A stretch of DNA of 64,000 bases from Neofusicoccum parvum (GCA_020912385.1 CP087218.1:1178001-1242000); one strand, 5' to 3'; shown: positions 1-12,727, counted from the stretch's first letter. The notes: a model not told the origin generated them from the sequence alone. Program-made: numbers and translations.

Positions 1-936
1 GGCCACCAGGGTAGCTCCACAAGGGCAGCTTTCATGCATGACGGGACCCCAGAAACAGCCCAGCCCAGGCACCGTGGCTTGTGTTTTGCAGCTTGCAGAC
101 GGATCAGTTCATCGAGGATGCGCTGGTCTCAGGGCGACGGCGGCAATCGTGGCTGTCTACGATTGCGGGCGTCTCTTTCAGCGCGCGGCTGGGCAGCACT
201 GCTTTCATGCACGCAGCACCGGCGCCCCGCCCTTGCCTGGCAGCGCCCGCGGGGAGGCTTTCAGTCCGCCGGCGCAGCAGAAGAGCGATGGAGGATTTAA
301 GGTACCAGGCGCTGGCGGAGTCATGCGGGCGACACCTACGTCATCCACGATACAGCGCTCGCAGCGCATAATCGAGAGCGCGACACAGCGGTCTGCATCG
401 CTATGTGCTGCTGTGCTGTCCGAATCAACCTGAGTCGAATAAGCGGCGAGCGCTGTAAGGATTCATGCGCTGGCAGGCTGCCCTGTGAGGGCTTGGCGTA
501 TCGGACTTTCCCAGGCTCCGGGCGCTCGCCGTCACCTCTGCCGCTTGTCCAAAGTGCGAGAGGAACAGAGCCCCCGCTAACAACCAAACATTCACCACCC
601 CACGCCGACTATCTCCCGTATGTAATTGCCCACAGCCCGCTCCCGCCGCCCGCTCACCCCGCCACAGCTGGAGACACGACTGCCCACCGGCTGTGCCTTT
701 CGCCGTCCGCCCGCTCCCCATTCAACGGTGACGCGCCCAGTCCTAGCCGGTTTCGTTCAGCCGTGCTCCGCGGTGACATCGTCTCAACGCCTGCAACACC
801 GCCGCTGATACCTCCCGAAGACCCCGCCGATCACGCCTACTCGCTCGGCCGACAGTCGCGGTTCCTCAACACGCCATCCTTAGACCTGCTTTCGTCTTCT
901 CCAGCTTGAGGCCCTGTTGGTGCAGCTTTGGAAAAG
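1..936. other. Gene-free upstream region of the PP2A B gene
   Basis: No reading frame here looks like a protein: the open frames overlap one another on both strands and have a composition-driven Arg/Pro/Ser bias. The last 300 bases are C-rich on the plus strand, as is common in fungal promoters and leaders. I take this as the promoter and 5'UTR of the gene starting at 937, possibly with the tail of something to the left. Confidence 0.5.
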
Positions 937-2816
937 ATGGTAGAAGCAGAGGGCAACCCCACCACTTGGAAGTTCACTCAGTAAGCGCCACCCCAGCCTA
1001 GACCCATTGCCGCCCGCTCGGCTGCCCTCTGCACAACCCTTTGCATCTCGGACTCATCTCGAGTCTGCTGCATGACCTCTCCACAAAGCTCCAGCCTCGC
1101 GTGCCCCGCGAGCCCGGAAGTGGGCTACGAACAACGGCTAACTGTAACACCTACAGGTGCTTCGGTGACAAGGGAGATGTTGAAGATATCACGGAAGGTG
1201 CGTTCGGCTGTTCTGCGTCCAAGCGCCCCACCCCCGCGCCGCTCCATTGCGAGACGCATGCTCTGCAAGGAGCCACGCTAATCACGCCCCGTCCACAGCC
1301 GATATCATATCTACTGTCGAGTTCGATGAGACGGGTGACTACCTCGCCACCGGCGACAAGGGCGGCAGAGTCGTCTTGTTCGAGCGGAATAGGACAGTGC
1401 GTCACCAGCTCCTGCCCCGCACACCGCATCTACTGACGAGCGCAGAAAAAAACCTGCGAGTACAAGTTCCACACCGAGTTTCAATCGCACGAGCCCGAGT
1501 TCGACTACCTCAAGTCCTTAGAGATCGAAGAGAAGATCAACAAGATCAAGTGGTGCAAGCGCCAGAACCCGTCCCACTACCTGCTCTCCACCAACGATAA
1601 GACGATAAAGCTATGGAAGGTCTTTGAGAAGTCCCTGAAGGTGGTGGCGGAGAACAACCTCTCTCAAGAGTTGACGCCAGCAGGCGTGCCCAGCGCTGGT
1701 GGCCCAGTCCAGCGCCCTGCCTTCCGCTCCGCCGCCGATCTGAAGCTGCCTCGCCTCACACTCCACGATACCGTTGTCGCCGCCGTACCTCGCAAGACCT
1801 ATGCTAATGCCCACGCATACCACATCAACAGCATATCCGTTAACAGTGATGGAGAGACGTTCATCAGCAGCGATGATCTGCGTATCAACCTATGGAATCT
1901 CAACATCCAGGACCAGAGCTTCAACATCGTGGACATCAAGCCGGCGAACATGGAGGAGCTTACTGAGGTCATCACCGCTGCGGAGTTTCACCCGGAGTCG
2001 TGTAACTTGTTCATGTACGCCAGCTCCAAGGGCACCATCAAGCTGGCAGACATGAGGGAGAGCGCACTGTGTGACCAGCACTCGAAGCGTAAGTCGCCTG
2101 CAAGCCATTGAATGAAGGCTGGCTGCTAATGTTTTACTTGCAGAGTTTGAACAGGAGGAAGACCCTCAGTCGCGATCCTTCTTCTCGGAGATCATCTCTT
2201 CCATCTCGGACGTACGTTTCTCGCGGGACGGCCGCTACATTCTTTCTCGTGACTACCTTACCGTGAAGATTTGGGACGTGAAGATGGAGAACAAGCCGAT
2301 CAAGACTATCCCGATCCATGAACATCTCAGGCCACGGTTATGCGACACTTATGAGAACGACAGCATCTTCGACAAGTTCGAGGTGGTCTTCTCAGGCGAC
2401 GCAAAGAACGTGATGACTGGCAGCTACAACAACAACTTCATGATCTACCCCTCCGACCCTGAGAAGGAGACTGAAGTCGTCCTGCAGGCGGACAAGTCGG
2501 CGTTCAAGGCGAAGAAGGTAGGCATTCCGACACCGATGGGCAGCAACGCGGCTACAAGCCCGACTGGATCGGGCAAGAAGGGCAACTCGAGGGCGGGAAG
2601 CCCTGCGGCTGGCGCGATCGGGCCGGGCCAGCGGATGAGGAAGGAGACGGATGCAGACCAGATCGACTTCAACAAGAAGATCCTCCACATGAGCTGGCAC
2701 CCGAACGAGGACAGCATTGCCATTGCGGCGACCAACAACGTAAGTGCTGCCAAGGAGAGGCGTAGGGAAGCAACGGCTAATCTGACTCGCAGCTTTTTGT
2801 CTTCTCGGCATTGTAA
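937..2816 (+). CDS. CDC55: PP2A regulatory subunit B (B55/CDC55 type)
   Basis: WD-repeat regulatory B subunit that directs protein phosphatase 2A to its substrates in mitosis, morphogenesis and stress signalling. Exons are 937-980, 1157-1197, 1299-1396, 1446-2088, 2144-2739 and 2793-2816, giving 481 residues, a normal length for fungal B55. Diagnostic B55 stretches are seen across the junctions: [58 protein letters not shown], and the last exon supplying LFVFSAL. All introns are GT-AG and 49-176 nt. The region from about residue 365 to 405 carries a Gly/Ser/Ala-rich insert between the last propellers, as in other filamentous fungi. The start is the only ATG that fits exon 1. The family is certain; the symbol is by analogy with yeast. 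Confidence 0.95.
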
Positions 2817-3731
2817 GAGGAACAATGGACTCATCAACGATCATCTGGAAGGCGTTCATCACACCACAATGTGCTCCTCCTCACTAATCCAGCGTCTAAT
2901 TCCGTCGCACTCAATGATGCAGCTAGATAGCATTTTCATGATGTCGATGAGCCAAGACTGTAGAGCCGGGATGGTGGGCACATCGACGCAGACGTCAGAA
3001 ACGAAATGTAAAAGGACTAGTTCCACGAGTGATCTGTGTGCGTAACAAGTGACTTCCAGCATGGCTCCTTGTGATAATGCACGTCGGCAAAGACCAAAAC
3101 GGTCGTGAACTAGTGCTGCAACTGTGCCGCCTGTCGTGGCTAGCGGTCCCTGGCGCATGCGATCGCCCAGCAGGTGAGCTGCGATGGCGATCTTCAGCCC
3201 TACGGCAGCCGAAAAGCCAAGCGGCGCAGGGGCGTGCGTGAGTCGTCGACAAGTCCATGACACGGTTGCCGGATCGTCTTGTCACAAACTTTCGCCGCAG
3301 CCAGGGGATACCTCTCGCCAGTGGATGATGATACGCTAAGAAGTGCGGCGATTTCCCCGAAGTATTCGCGCACCGCACCATCTCAAGTGGCCTGCTGGCC
3401 TCAACTTTCCTCTCCATCGTCGTCTTGGCCCCGTACGCAGCCTCTGCTCAGCGTCAATCCATTGAGTGCCTTCTCTTGCTGCAAGTGTTCTCTGTGCCGC
3501 TTCAGGTCTGTACGCACAAACTTCGTTGTCGCTTGAAAGCGTTCCCTCGCAGCCAGCTTATTGCGGAATTCCCTCGTCGCACTACCTCATTGATAATTCC
3601 CCACTCTGACGCTGTCAATTACCGGCTTTCGTTCTAACGTTACCGTCCGTCCCGCAGTCCGGTTCCCTGCTTTTTCTCCTCCTATTGCACATAGCCACTT
3701 TTAGACTGCACTTGCATCCCGAACGCGCATC
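2817..3731. other. Intergenic, CDC55 3' end to YEA4 promoter
   Basis: About 915 bases with no supported gene. The first part should hold the CDC55 3'UTR. The last 250 bases are pyrimidine-rich and probably form the promoter and leader of the transporter gene. Confidence 0.5.
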
Positions 3732-4932
3732 ATGATTCCGCTTGCGCCTCTGGGCATCACAGCCCTGATTTTTGGTGGGTGCTGCTCCAATGTAAGCATC
3801 CATTACTACTTTATCATGCCCATGCATTGACGGATTCTCAGGTCTACGCTCTTGAAGCCATCGTCAAGTAAGTTTGAATCTCCTCGCAGATCCGCATACG
3901 CTAACACCAGGAAGACGAGAGGCAGATAGTGGCCTCCTCATCACGCTTGGCCAATTTGTCCTTGTCTGCCTTGCCGCATTCCCCTCTCAATTTGACCCTA
4001 GCCAGCCCTTCTTTCTCAAGAAAAGCCCTGTACCATTCCGGAAATGGTTCATGAGCGCAACCATGTTCTTCGCCGTCAACATGTTGAATAACTGGGCGTT
4101 CGCTTTCCGGATATCTGTCCCGGTGCACATCATCCTCCGCAGCTTTGGCAGTGTTACGACTATGGGTGCGGGCTGGCTTCGCGGCAAACGCTACTCCCCT
4201 CTTCAAGTTTTCTCTGTAGCTCTTCTTACAGTGGGCGTAATCATCTCAGCTTGGGCCGATGCCGCTAGCAAGGTATGGCTTAACATGTCTCAGCTTTAGG
4301 AGACGTTTTACTAACATGCGACGAAGGGCAAATCTCTAAGCACCTCCGAAATCAACTTCACAGATGCATCATTTGAAGCGGGTCTTGTCATTCTCCTCGT
4401 TGCACAGCTACTCTCCGCCTACATGGGAGTCTACGTCCAGGAGATCTATGAGCAGCACGGGAAGCACTGGGACGAGAACCTTTTCTACTCCCACCTCATC
4501 AGCATTCCGATGTTCCTTCCTCTTCAAAGCACTCTCATGTCGCAGTACACGCGTCTCGCATCGTCGCCTCCTCTCTACCTCCCTGCAACGATTGCGTCGT
4601 CGCTGCCTGTTCCGGCTCAGAAGATCCTGAGCTCGATCTCTGAGTCGCTGTTCATGCTGCTGCTCAACTCAACAACACAGCTGCTCTGCATTACTGGAGT
4701 CAATCTGCTGAGCGCAAAGTCTTCAGCTGTCACGGTCACTATTGTGCTCAACATCCGCAAATTGGTGAGTTTCTTGATTAGCATCTGGCTGTTTGGCAAC
4801 AAGATGGGTGGCCAAATGTTGTTTGGCGCCTTCATTGTTTTTGGGGCGGGTGGTCTGTATGGCTGGGAGACCACGGTTGGTATCAAGAGAAGGCGGGAGG
4901 CGCAGAGGCTCAAGGAGTTGAAGGGGAAATGA
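3732..4932 (+). CDS. YEA4: UDP-N-acetylglucosamine transporter, YEA4/SLC35B type
   Basis: Nucleotide-sugar transporter of the ER/Golgi membrane that supplies UDP-GlcNAc for chitin and glycan synthesis. Exons are 3732-3791, 3842-3867, 3915-4272 and 4327-4932, coding 349 residues. The first exon gives the family start MIPLAPLGITALIFGGCCSN, continued by VYALEAIVK and then DSGLLITLGQF. Other marks are NMLNNWAFAFRISVPVHIILRS, a GAGWLRGKRYSPLQ loop and, near the C-terminus, RKLVSFLISIWLFGN, all hallmarks of the YEA4 group. About eight to ten hydrophobic helices can be seen. Exon 2 is only 26 nt. The exon 3 acceptor is the AG at 3913-3914, because the upstream CAG would bring a stop into frame. The C-terminus is Lys-rich (LKELKGK), which could act as an ER-retrieval signal, but that is inference. 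Confidence 0.9.
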
Positions 4933-6002
4933 GTGATTTGCACATTGGCATAGACGAAAGAAACAGAAAGCGATGCACACATGGTGGAGGGCCGGAGAGA
5001 CGAGCGACAAACGTGGATGGAGTTTAGATACAACGGAAACTAAAAGTGTGCATTGGGGGTGTCAATTGCGTTCTATTTCTTTTAGCCTGGTATTCCAAAG
5101 AGGTAGAGGAACAGCGTGTGGAAGTTAAATTATGTCAAGATTTTAAGCAGTGTGCTCCGTGGTCGGTTCGGAAGTGCTACCGACAACATACCCTTTAAGC
5201 ATGGGCAGCTGAAGGATTTGTCTGGATGCGAATAGACTGTGAGAAAAAAAACATCAAACCCATCCGGATGAATGCTCCAACTGCCCTTGTAGGCATGTGT
5301 TGCAATGCTTCCCGAACGGACCTCACACTCCGCTCGACGCGACAAGTCCACTCCAGATTGTCAAGATGTAGGCCTGGTGAAGAAGTGCAAAATGCCTGGT
5401 GCCAGCTGGCATCTAGTGGAGGTGGCGTTCTGTTCTCCCTTTCGTGCCATCCACCCATTGTTGTGCAGGCACGGGAGATGGGCATTCCCGGCTCGAAATA
5501 GCATTGAGATTGTCTATTGGCGGCGGCGGTCAAACATGCATTGGTATGCAGTGGCGAGCGCGAACTTTAAGCTTTTCAAGCACGCGGGCACCCACTGCGT
5601 TCGCTTGCTGTGGATGGCGACGCGTTTGCAAACAGCGGCGGCGGGCGCGAGCGATCCCAGCGCTCGCAAGAAAGTTTACCGGCTGAGCCAAGCGGGAAAG
5701 CGAGCTCCAGCCATGCAGCAAGCTTCTAGTGCGGCGGGAAAGGCCTCGGCAAGCAGCGACGTGCGAATGGCGACGGCAGTGCTCTATCAATGGCAGGCGC
5801 GGAAGGCGGAGCGCGTGGGCGGGGATCAGGAGAGGGAGGGACACGACGCGCACGCAACCCCCTGCATCGCATCAGCCACAGGGCCCGCCGGCGTTCTGAA
5901 CACCTCGCTGGAAGCCAGCACTGTACCACCGGCATCCAAATTCTTTCCACACCACACTCCTTCGCCGCCCAGCTTAAGAATTGCATCCGCCCTGCCTTCT
6001 AG
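4933..6002. other. Intergenic, YEA4 to PMT4
   Basis: No supported gene. The longest open frame (about 230 codons, 5305-6006) lacks any recognisable motif and overlaps several others of similar length. The distal part probably includes the PMT4 promoter and transcription start. Confidence 0.5.
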
Positions 6003-6066
6003 GTAAGCAGCTGCTCCGCGCGCCGCCATGTCGCCCGCCCCGAATACTAACGTCCGTTTCGCGCAG
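6003..6066 (+). other. PMT4: Probable 5'UTR intron of PMT4
   Basis: The segment starts GTAAGC, holds a perfect TACTAAC branch box at 6045-6051 and ends CGCAG 15 bases later. These are the three signals of a fungal intron at normal spacing in 64 nt. The ATG at 6028 lies inside it, so that ATG would be spliced out and the ATG at 6100 becomes the start. Confidence 0.7.
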
Positions 6067-6099
6067 CTGTCCTCTGCGGCTCGCAGCCTGTGGCCCAGC

Positions 6100-8531
6100 A
6101 TGAGCTCGCCGCAAGCGTCCTCCGTGAAGTATCGCGGCCGCGACAAGAAGCGCCCCACCACCCCCAACCCGGACAGCCCTGCCGAGAAGATCAATGGCGC
6201 TCTCTCGCGTGCCCACTCCGAAGCCACGGCCAAGATCGGCAAGGAATGGGACTACAAGGCTGCCTTCGCCGTCATCACCGTGCTGGCTTTCGTGACGCGC
6301 TTCTGGGGCATCACCCACCCCGACCAGGTCGTTTTCGACGAGGTCCACTTCGGAAAGGTGAGAGCGCACACCACGGCCGCCCCGTCCATGCGGCGCTGGA
6401 AATGTTGCTAACGACAAGCTCTGCAGTTCGCCTCGTACTACCTCCAGCGCACCTACTTCTTCGACGTCCACCCTCCCTTCGGAAAGCTTCTCTTCGCGTT
6501 CGCCGGCTGGCTCGTCGGATATGACGGCTCATTCCTCTTCGAGAACATTGGCGACTCATACGTCACGAACAAGGTCCCTTATGTGGCCTACAGGGCTCTG
6601 CCGGCCACCTTGGGTGCGCTGACGGTTCCCACGGTCTTCATGATCATGTGGGAGTCCGGATACAGCCTGCCTGCGTGCTTGACTGCCACTGCTCTCGTGC
6701 TCTTCGACAATGCCCACATTGGCCAGACCAGGCTCATCCTCCTGGACGCCACGCTGATCTTTTTCATGGCCCTGAGCGTTCTCAGCTACATCAAGTTCTA
6801 CAAGATGCGCCACGTTCCCTTCACCCGCAAGTGGTGGAAGTGGCTTATTGCGACTGGTGTCTGCCTGAGCTGCGTTATTTCCACCAAATACGTTGGTCTC
6901 TTCACTTTCTTCTCCATTGGAGTTCCCGTTGCCTTCGACCTCTGGGACCTGCTGGACATCAACCGGAGGCAAGGCCCTCTCTCTCTTCCCAACTTCGGCA
7001 AGCACTTCGCTGCTCGTATGACAGCTCTCATTATCATCCCTTTCTTTTTGTACCTTTTCTGGTTCCAGGTCCACTTCTCCATCCTTACCCGCTCCGGCCC
7101 TGGCGATGATTTCATGAGCCCTGAGTTCCAGGAGACCCTCAGCGACAACATCATGACCATGCAATCCGTGAGCATTGACTACTTTGATGCCATAACTATG
7201 CGCCACAAGGAGACCAAGGTATTCCTACACAGCCACCTGGACAAGTACCCCCTCAGGTACGACGATGGCCGTATCTCTAGCCAAGGCCAACAGGTTACCG
7301 GCTACCCGCACAACGATACGAACAACCAGTGGCAGATCCTCCCTGCTACTGCCCCCGTCGACCAGCCACGCCGCGTCAAGAATGGGGACCTAGTCAGATT
7401 CCGCCACCTGGTGACGAACACCGTACTGCTGACTCACGATGTTGCCTCGCCGTACTATCCCACCAACCAGGAGTTCACAACTGTTGACTTGGAAACTGCC
7501 AATGGCGAGCGTTTCAACGACACTATCTTCGAGATCAAGATTGAGAATGGCAAGGCGGGTCAGGACTTCAAGAGCATGGGCTCGCATTTCAAGCTTATCC
7601 ACTGGCCCACCAAAGTTGCCATGTGGACTCACACCACTCCGCTGCCTGACTGGGCTTACAGACAAGCTGAGATCAATGGCAACAAGAATATTCAGCAATC
7701 CAGCAACGTCTGGTACGTTGAAGAGATCCCGTCTCTGGCCGAAGACAGCCCTCGCCGTGCGTCGGAGCCGCGTAAGGTTAGGCAACTGCCTTTCCTGAGG
7801 AAGTACTTCGAGCTGCAGAGGGCCATGTTCTACCACAACAACGCCTTGACTAGCAGCCACCCGTACTCCAGTTTCCCCATCTCTTGGCCCTTCTTGCTTC
7901 GCGGTGTCAGTTTCTGGACGGAGAATGACACGAGGCAGCAGATCTACTTCCTTGGTAACCCGCTCGGCTGGTGGTTGGCTAGCAGCTTACTTGCCGTGTT
8001 CGCCGGTATCATTGGAGCTGATCAGCTGGCTCTTCGCAGAGGTGTTGATGCTCTCGACCAACGTATGTGATTTTCCCCCTCGCAAGGAACCTTATGATGC
8101 TGACAGCCACAGGAACTCGTTCCCGCCTCTACAACTCTACCGGATTCTTCTTCTTGACATGGGCCGCTCACTACATCCCATTCTTCATCATGGGCCGTCA
8201 ACTTTTCCTGCACCACTACCTGCCTGCCCATCTTGCATCGGCACTGGTCACCGGAGCCCTTGTTGAGTTCATCTTCAATATCGAACCTCCGACTCCCGAG
8301 GAGATGGAGAATAAGAAGAAGAAGGGTACTGCTCGTAGCACCCGTCCGGTCAGAGAGAGGCTTGCTGGACAGAGCATGCTAGCCTCCTGGGCCGCCGCCG
8401 GCGTCATCGTGGCCGTCGTTGTGTGGAGCTTCTACTTCTTCGCTCCGCTCACGTACGGCACGCCTGGCCTGGACGTGCCTCAGGTTCTTGCGAGGAAGTG
8501 GCTCAACTACGACCTGCATTTCGCCAAATAA
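6100..8531 (+). CDS. PMT4: Dolichyl-phosphate-mannose:protein O-mannosyltransferase, PMT4 family
   Basis: ER membrane enzyme (GT39) that transfers mannose from dolichyl-P-mannose to Ser/Thr of secretory proteins. Exons are 6100-6357, 6427-8062 and 8113-8531, giving 770 residues. The first luminal loop carries the catalytic Asp-Glu in VVFDEVHFGK followed by FASYYLQRTYFFDVHPPFGK, which is the PMT4 form, not PMT1 or PMT2. The MIR region reads KYPLRYDDGRISSQGQQVTG, shared with POMT1. C-terminal helices include TGFFFLTWAAHYIPFF and GRQLFLHHYLPAH. The second intron (8063-8112) splits an Arg codon. The start at 6100 is chosen because the upstream in-frame ATG at 6028 falls in a likely 5'UTR intron; using it would add 24 residues. 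Subfamily is fairly sure, activity inferred. Confidence 0.93.
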
Positions 8532-10464
8532 ATTCCTCAAATGAGATAGTAGTAGAGATTTAGCGGGAGTTGCGGTCGGTTGTGGATTGAAGGTGGAAAA
8601 GTTTGATCAGGACTGGATTCACTGTGCGGTTGGTCTCTTTTCAAGGCGTCTTGCCGGTAGTAGTGGGGGTGGCTATGGAAGCTCTCTTTCCTGTGTAAAA
8701 CAATATCAATTCAAAACAGCAAAATGGACACAGCTTGCGGTTTGAAATTCAGTGTATGGTGAACCAAGGTGTTCTGGCAAAAACAAGAGCAGCAACTGGC
8801 GGTGTACTCAATCCTGCGGCTGAGTCATCCATTACTGCAAATCTGCGTTCAGATAAGCTTCTCAGTCTATAATGCGGTAGCCCTACGGCCATTACAAAGC
8901 TGCCGTGCATGGTGAGATGTTTCATGATCTGCGGCAAGGTAACAAGCCGGATGTTTCCATCAACTCTCGCTCACCTTCACCACAACAACCTTAAAATTAA
9001 GCGTAGGTTGTAACTTGGCCTTGTGGCTGATCTGGTCGCACATATGAGCCTATGAGCGGCGACGGGTTTTTCAACAAGTGATACGTATTTAGTTTTGGCA
9101 ATTTTTTTTTATTTTTTTATTTTTTTTTGGATTGAAATTGCGAACCAAGAGCTGAGCCACAGTTTTTCACGGCAGCTAACCACAGTCTCTCTTACCCTTC
9201 TACAGAGCATCCTCATAAATACACAATTAGATCATCTTGTACAGACTTTTTGCAACACTCACCGGTCATAACAATGATAAAGTATTGCAAAAAAGACATA
9301 CCTTTCGCAAATGGGTGGTTAAAACCTTTTTGCCGGATGCAAATCCATAGAAAAAGGAATGATAAACCCACCTGGAAGGGTTATTCAGCTGCCCAGGAAT
9401 ATGTGCGCGGCTTGCAACACTTTTCGAACAACATCGTAGAGCGAAAATTGTATGCAAGAACTCCTGCAATTTATACACCAGCTTTCTACTGTGCCACGTA
9501 ACAGCTGATTCTCTCGTCGTTCTCTGACTTTCTCTTGGCCCGATGCCGGCATGGAAAACTGCCAAGTCTGATGGACGCGTCACTCTACAGTTAGTGGTGT
9601 TGAAGGAGAGTTCCGAACTAAACCCTGGGCTAAGCACGGGGACTTGGAGCGACGAACCCTCAGATTGAACAGTGCCTCAGGTGCTAAGACAACATTGCAT
9701 ATCCCAGTAACTGAATTATGACTTTCGTGCAGAATTTGAGCTCCGGGGGAGCTGTGAGCTCGGTGATAAAGGGTGAATTCCTAAAGACCGAGCCCTGAGG
9801 TTCGGACTTCCCACGACCGAGGAGGAACTTGCCGTGTACTTACTTGCCAAGCACCTATGTACCTCGTAAGTTTGGGGCTTTGAGGAAACGACTGTGCGCA
9901 ATGCTGTGTGTTTCCAGTTGATCGAAACGAAACATCTCATCGCGTGTTCACCTGATTATAGGGGCGGCGTGGATGGCTCCTCCTCGAGCCTTCCTCCCCC
10001 CGAACCACTGGATCTCTGGCTCTCAAGCAATTCAACATTAGCTTTATCAAGCACCAATGTGGTCTATTCACATTCTGTTGTTCAAGGACCGAGGCGTACA
10101 GCACCGAATGCCATTTCTACACAGCTTGAGTGGCGCAGCCACGGCGTGACTGCATTATAGGCCGGGATCGGCGGCTTCTTTGATCATCACAGGGGCCCGG
10201 AGGGTATCCCCTTTGGCACGGGCTGAAGTTATTGTACGTAGTATACACACGTACTCCATTACGTGGCTGAGGGTCCAACCGGACCTAGTTGATGGATTCG
10301 CTGACTTTCCGACCAGGAACAGCGGTGGCTACACTTGGGGCTATACATATAGCCATCGCTACGGCCTGAGATTTAGTTGTGAACTACTGCTCTCATCTCA
10401 TAGACTGCTCGCTCATTTGGCACTCTCGTTTGAAATACTCGTTCGTTGATTGGACGTTGCCGCT
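8532..10464. other. Intergenic, PMT4 to tannase
   Basis: About 1.9 kb with no supported gene. It is AT-richer than its surroundings and includes a T-rich tract at about 9101-9130. The last kilobase, with ATACATATA at about 10344-10352, probably serves as the tannase promoter. Confidence 0.5.
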
Positions 10465-12392
10465 ATGCCCCGATTCACGAAGGCGGCCGCAGCCCTGGCC
10501 GCAGCCCTGGCCGCAGCCACTACTGCAAGCGCGGCATCCCTGTCGGAGCTATGCACCGTCTCCAACGTGCAGTCGGCGCTGCCCTCTAACGGAACGCTGC
10601 TCGGCATCGAGCTGCTCCCGTCGACGGTCACGGCAGGCGCCGTCTACAATGCGAGCGCCAGCGGCGGCATGGGCAGCTCCTCCAGCTCGGCAACCTACTC
10701 CTACTGCAACGTCACGGTCACCTACACGCATCCTGGCAAGGACGATACGGTGGTCGTCTGGTACGGCTTCCCCAGCCCGGCCGACTTCAAGAACCGCTTC
10801 TACGTCGGCGGCGGTGGCGGCTACACCATCAGCACCAGCGTGACCGGCGGCCTGGAGTACGGCGCCGTGACCGGCACGACCGACGCCGGATACGACGGCT
10901 TCAGCAACAGCTACGACGAGGTCGTGCTGTACGGAAACGGCTCGATCAACTGGGATGCCACGCACATGTTCGGCTACCAGGCGCTTGGTGAGACGACGCT
11001 GATCGGCAAGGCGATCACCAAGAACCTCTACGACACCAGCGACAAGATCTACACCTACTTCGAGGGGTGCTCGGACGGTGGCCGCGAGGCCTGGAGCCAG
11101 ATCCAACGCTGGGGCGAGGAGTACGACGGCGTGGTTGCGGGTGCGCCGGCGTTCAGATATGCCCAGCAGCAAGTTGTAAGTGCCGCCGTCATCTCCACAT
11201 CCCCCAGTCCTTGCTGGACACTGTGCTGACTCTGAGGGGCCCCCAGAACCACGTGTTCTCGGCTGCTGTCGAGCACACGCTTGACTACTACCCGCCCCCG
11301 TGCGAGCTCGAGAAGATCGTGAACCTGACCATCGCCGCCTGCGACCCGCTCGATGGCCGCACCGACGGCGTCGTCTCCCGCACGGATCTGTGCAAGCTCA
11401 ACTTCAACCTGAACACGACCATCGGCGAGTCGTACTACTGCGCCGCCGAGAACAGCACGTCGCTCGGCTTTGGCTTCAGCGGCAAGCGCAGCCTCAGCAA
11501 GCGCCAGCAGACCACCGGCTCGACGACGAGCTACACGCCCGCGCAGAACGGCACCGTCTCTGCCGAGGGCGTCGCCGTCGCCCAGGCCATCTACGACGGA
11601 CTCCACAGCTCTGAGGGCAAGCGCGCGTACCTGTCCTACCAGACGGCCTGCTCGTTCGACGACGCCGCGACCTCGTACGACTCGTCCACCGGCGCGTGGG
11701 AGCTCAGCATCCCGTCGACGGGCGGCGAGTTCGTGACCAAGTTTGTGGAGTTGGTGGACGTGGACAACCTGTCCAGCCTGGACAACGTGACGTACGACAC
11801 GCTGATCGACTGGATGAACACGGCCATGGTCCGCTACCTGGACAGCCTGCAGACCACCCTGCCCGACCTGACGCCCTTCCAGAGCCACGGCGGTAAGCCC
11901 AGCAACCCACTCTCACTGCGGTTTTGAACCAGCGCTAACACCATCGGCACAGGCAAGGTCCTCCACTACCACGGCGAGAGCGACCCGTCGATCCCGTCGG
12001 GCTCGTCGGTGCACTACTTCGACAGCGTGCGCAAGACCATGTACCCCAGCCTGGGCTACAACGAGTCGGTCGAGGCGCTGGGCGACTGGTACCGCTTCTT
12101 CCTCGTGCCGGGCGCGGCGCACTGCGGCACCAACAGCCTGCAGCCCGGCCCCTACCCGCAGAGCAACATGGACACCATCATCGCGTGGGTCGAGGACGGC
12201 GTCGTGCCCACCCGCCTCAACGCCACCGTCAGCTCCGGCGACTACTCGGGCGAGACGCAGATGCTGTGCAACTGGCCGCTGCGCCCGTACTGGGGCGCCG
12301 GCAACGGCACGAGCTTCGAGTGCGTGTACGACCAGGACAGCATCGACAGCTGGACGTACACTTTTGATGCGTTCAAGATGCCCGTGTACTAA
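10465..12392 (+). CDS. Secreted tannase/feruloyl esterase family hydrolase
   Basis: Extracellular serine esterase of the tannase family, acting on gallate or hydroxycinnamate esters of plant material. Exons are 10465-11175, 11247-11892 and 11953-12392, giving 598 residues. A signal peptide (about residues 1-24, very Ala-rich) is followed by the mature protein. The family's CS-D-HC motif is complete: Cys202-Ser203 in GCSDGGRE, Asp463 in HGESDPSIP, and His509-Cys510 in PGAAHCG. The two Cys are expected to form the disulfide that pairs Ser with His. Many N-x-S/T sites suggest glycosylation. Two dibasic sites, Lys317-Arg318 and Lys322-Arg323, lie mid-protein where fungal tannases can be cleaved into two disulfide-linked chains. 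Substrate (tannin versus ferulate) cannot be decided from sequence. Confidence 0.9.
10485..10520 (+). repeat. Tandem repeat in the tannase signal-peptide region
   Basis: A 12-base unit, GCAGCCCTGGCC, is repeated almost perfectly about three times. It encodes Ala-Ala-Leu-Ala repeats forming the hydrophobic core of the signal peptide. Copy number could change the core length. Confidence 0.7.
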
Positions 12393-12727
12393 GCTGGCTG
12401 GGGGAGGGGCTTGTGGACCTGATCTGTACCATATTTTTCCTGTAGATAGTTTTATGGGTTGCGAGACCGTTTTGTAAGAAGAATGCGAAGAACATTCGAA
12501 GGTGTCTCGAAAGACGGTAGAAATGCGAGTCAAGACGCTCGTGTTGGCGTGACGCGCGTGGCTGGTGCTTGGGGTGGCTGGGAGCTTGGGCCGCGCGGTC
12601 GGCTGTCCAGCTCCGTCAGTCACCGCCTCATGTCTCTCTCTCTCTCTCTCTCTTTCTTTCCACACCCCTCTTGTCTCGCCCTCCACGAACCTTTCGGCGG
12701 CACCCCTGACTCCTAAAACGCTCGCTC
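12393..12727. other. Tannase 3' end and GRF-gene promoter, with a CT microsatellite
   Basis: This short spacer contains a (TC)n run of about 24 bases at 12631-12654, some 75 bases upstream of the next ATG. Such pyrimidine tracts are typical core-promoter features in filamentous fungi. Confidence 0.5.

Noticed and set aside
6028..6099. ATG at 6028 as PMT4 start
   Set aside because: It lies between GTAAGC, TACTAAC and CGCAG signals and is probably intronic.
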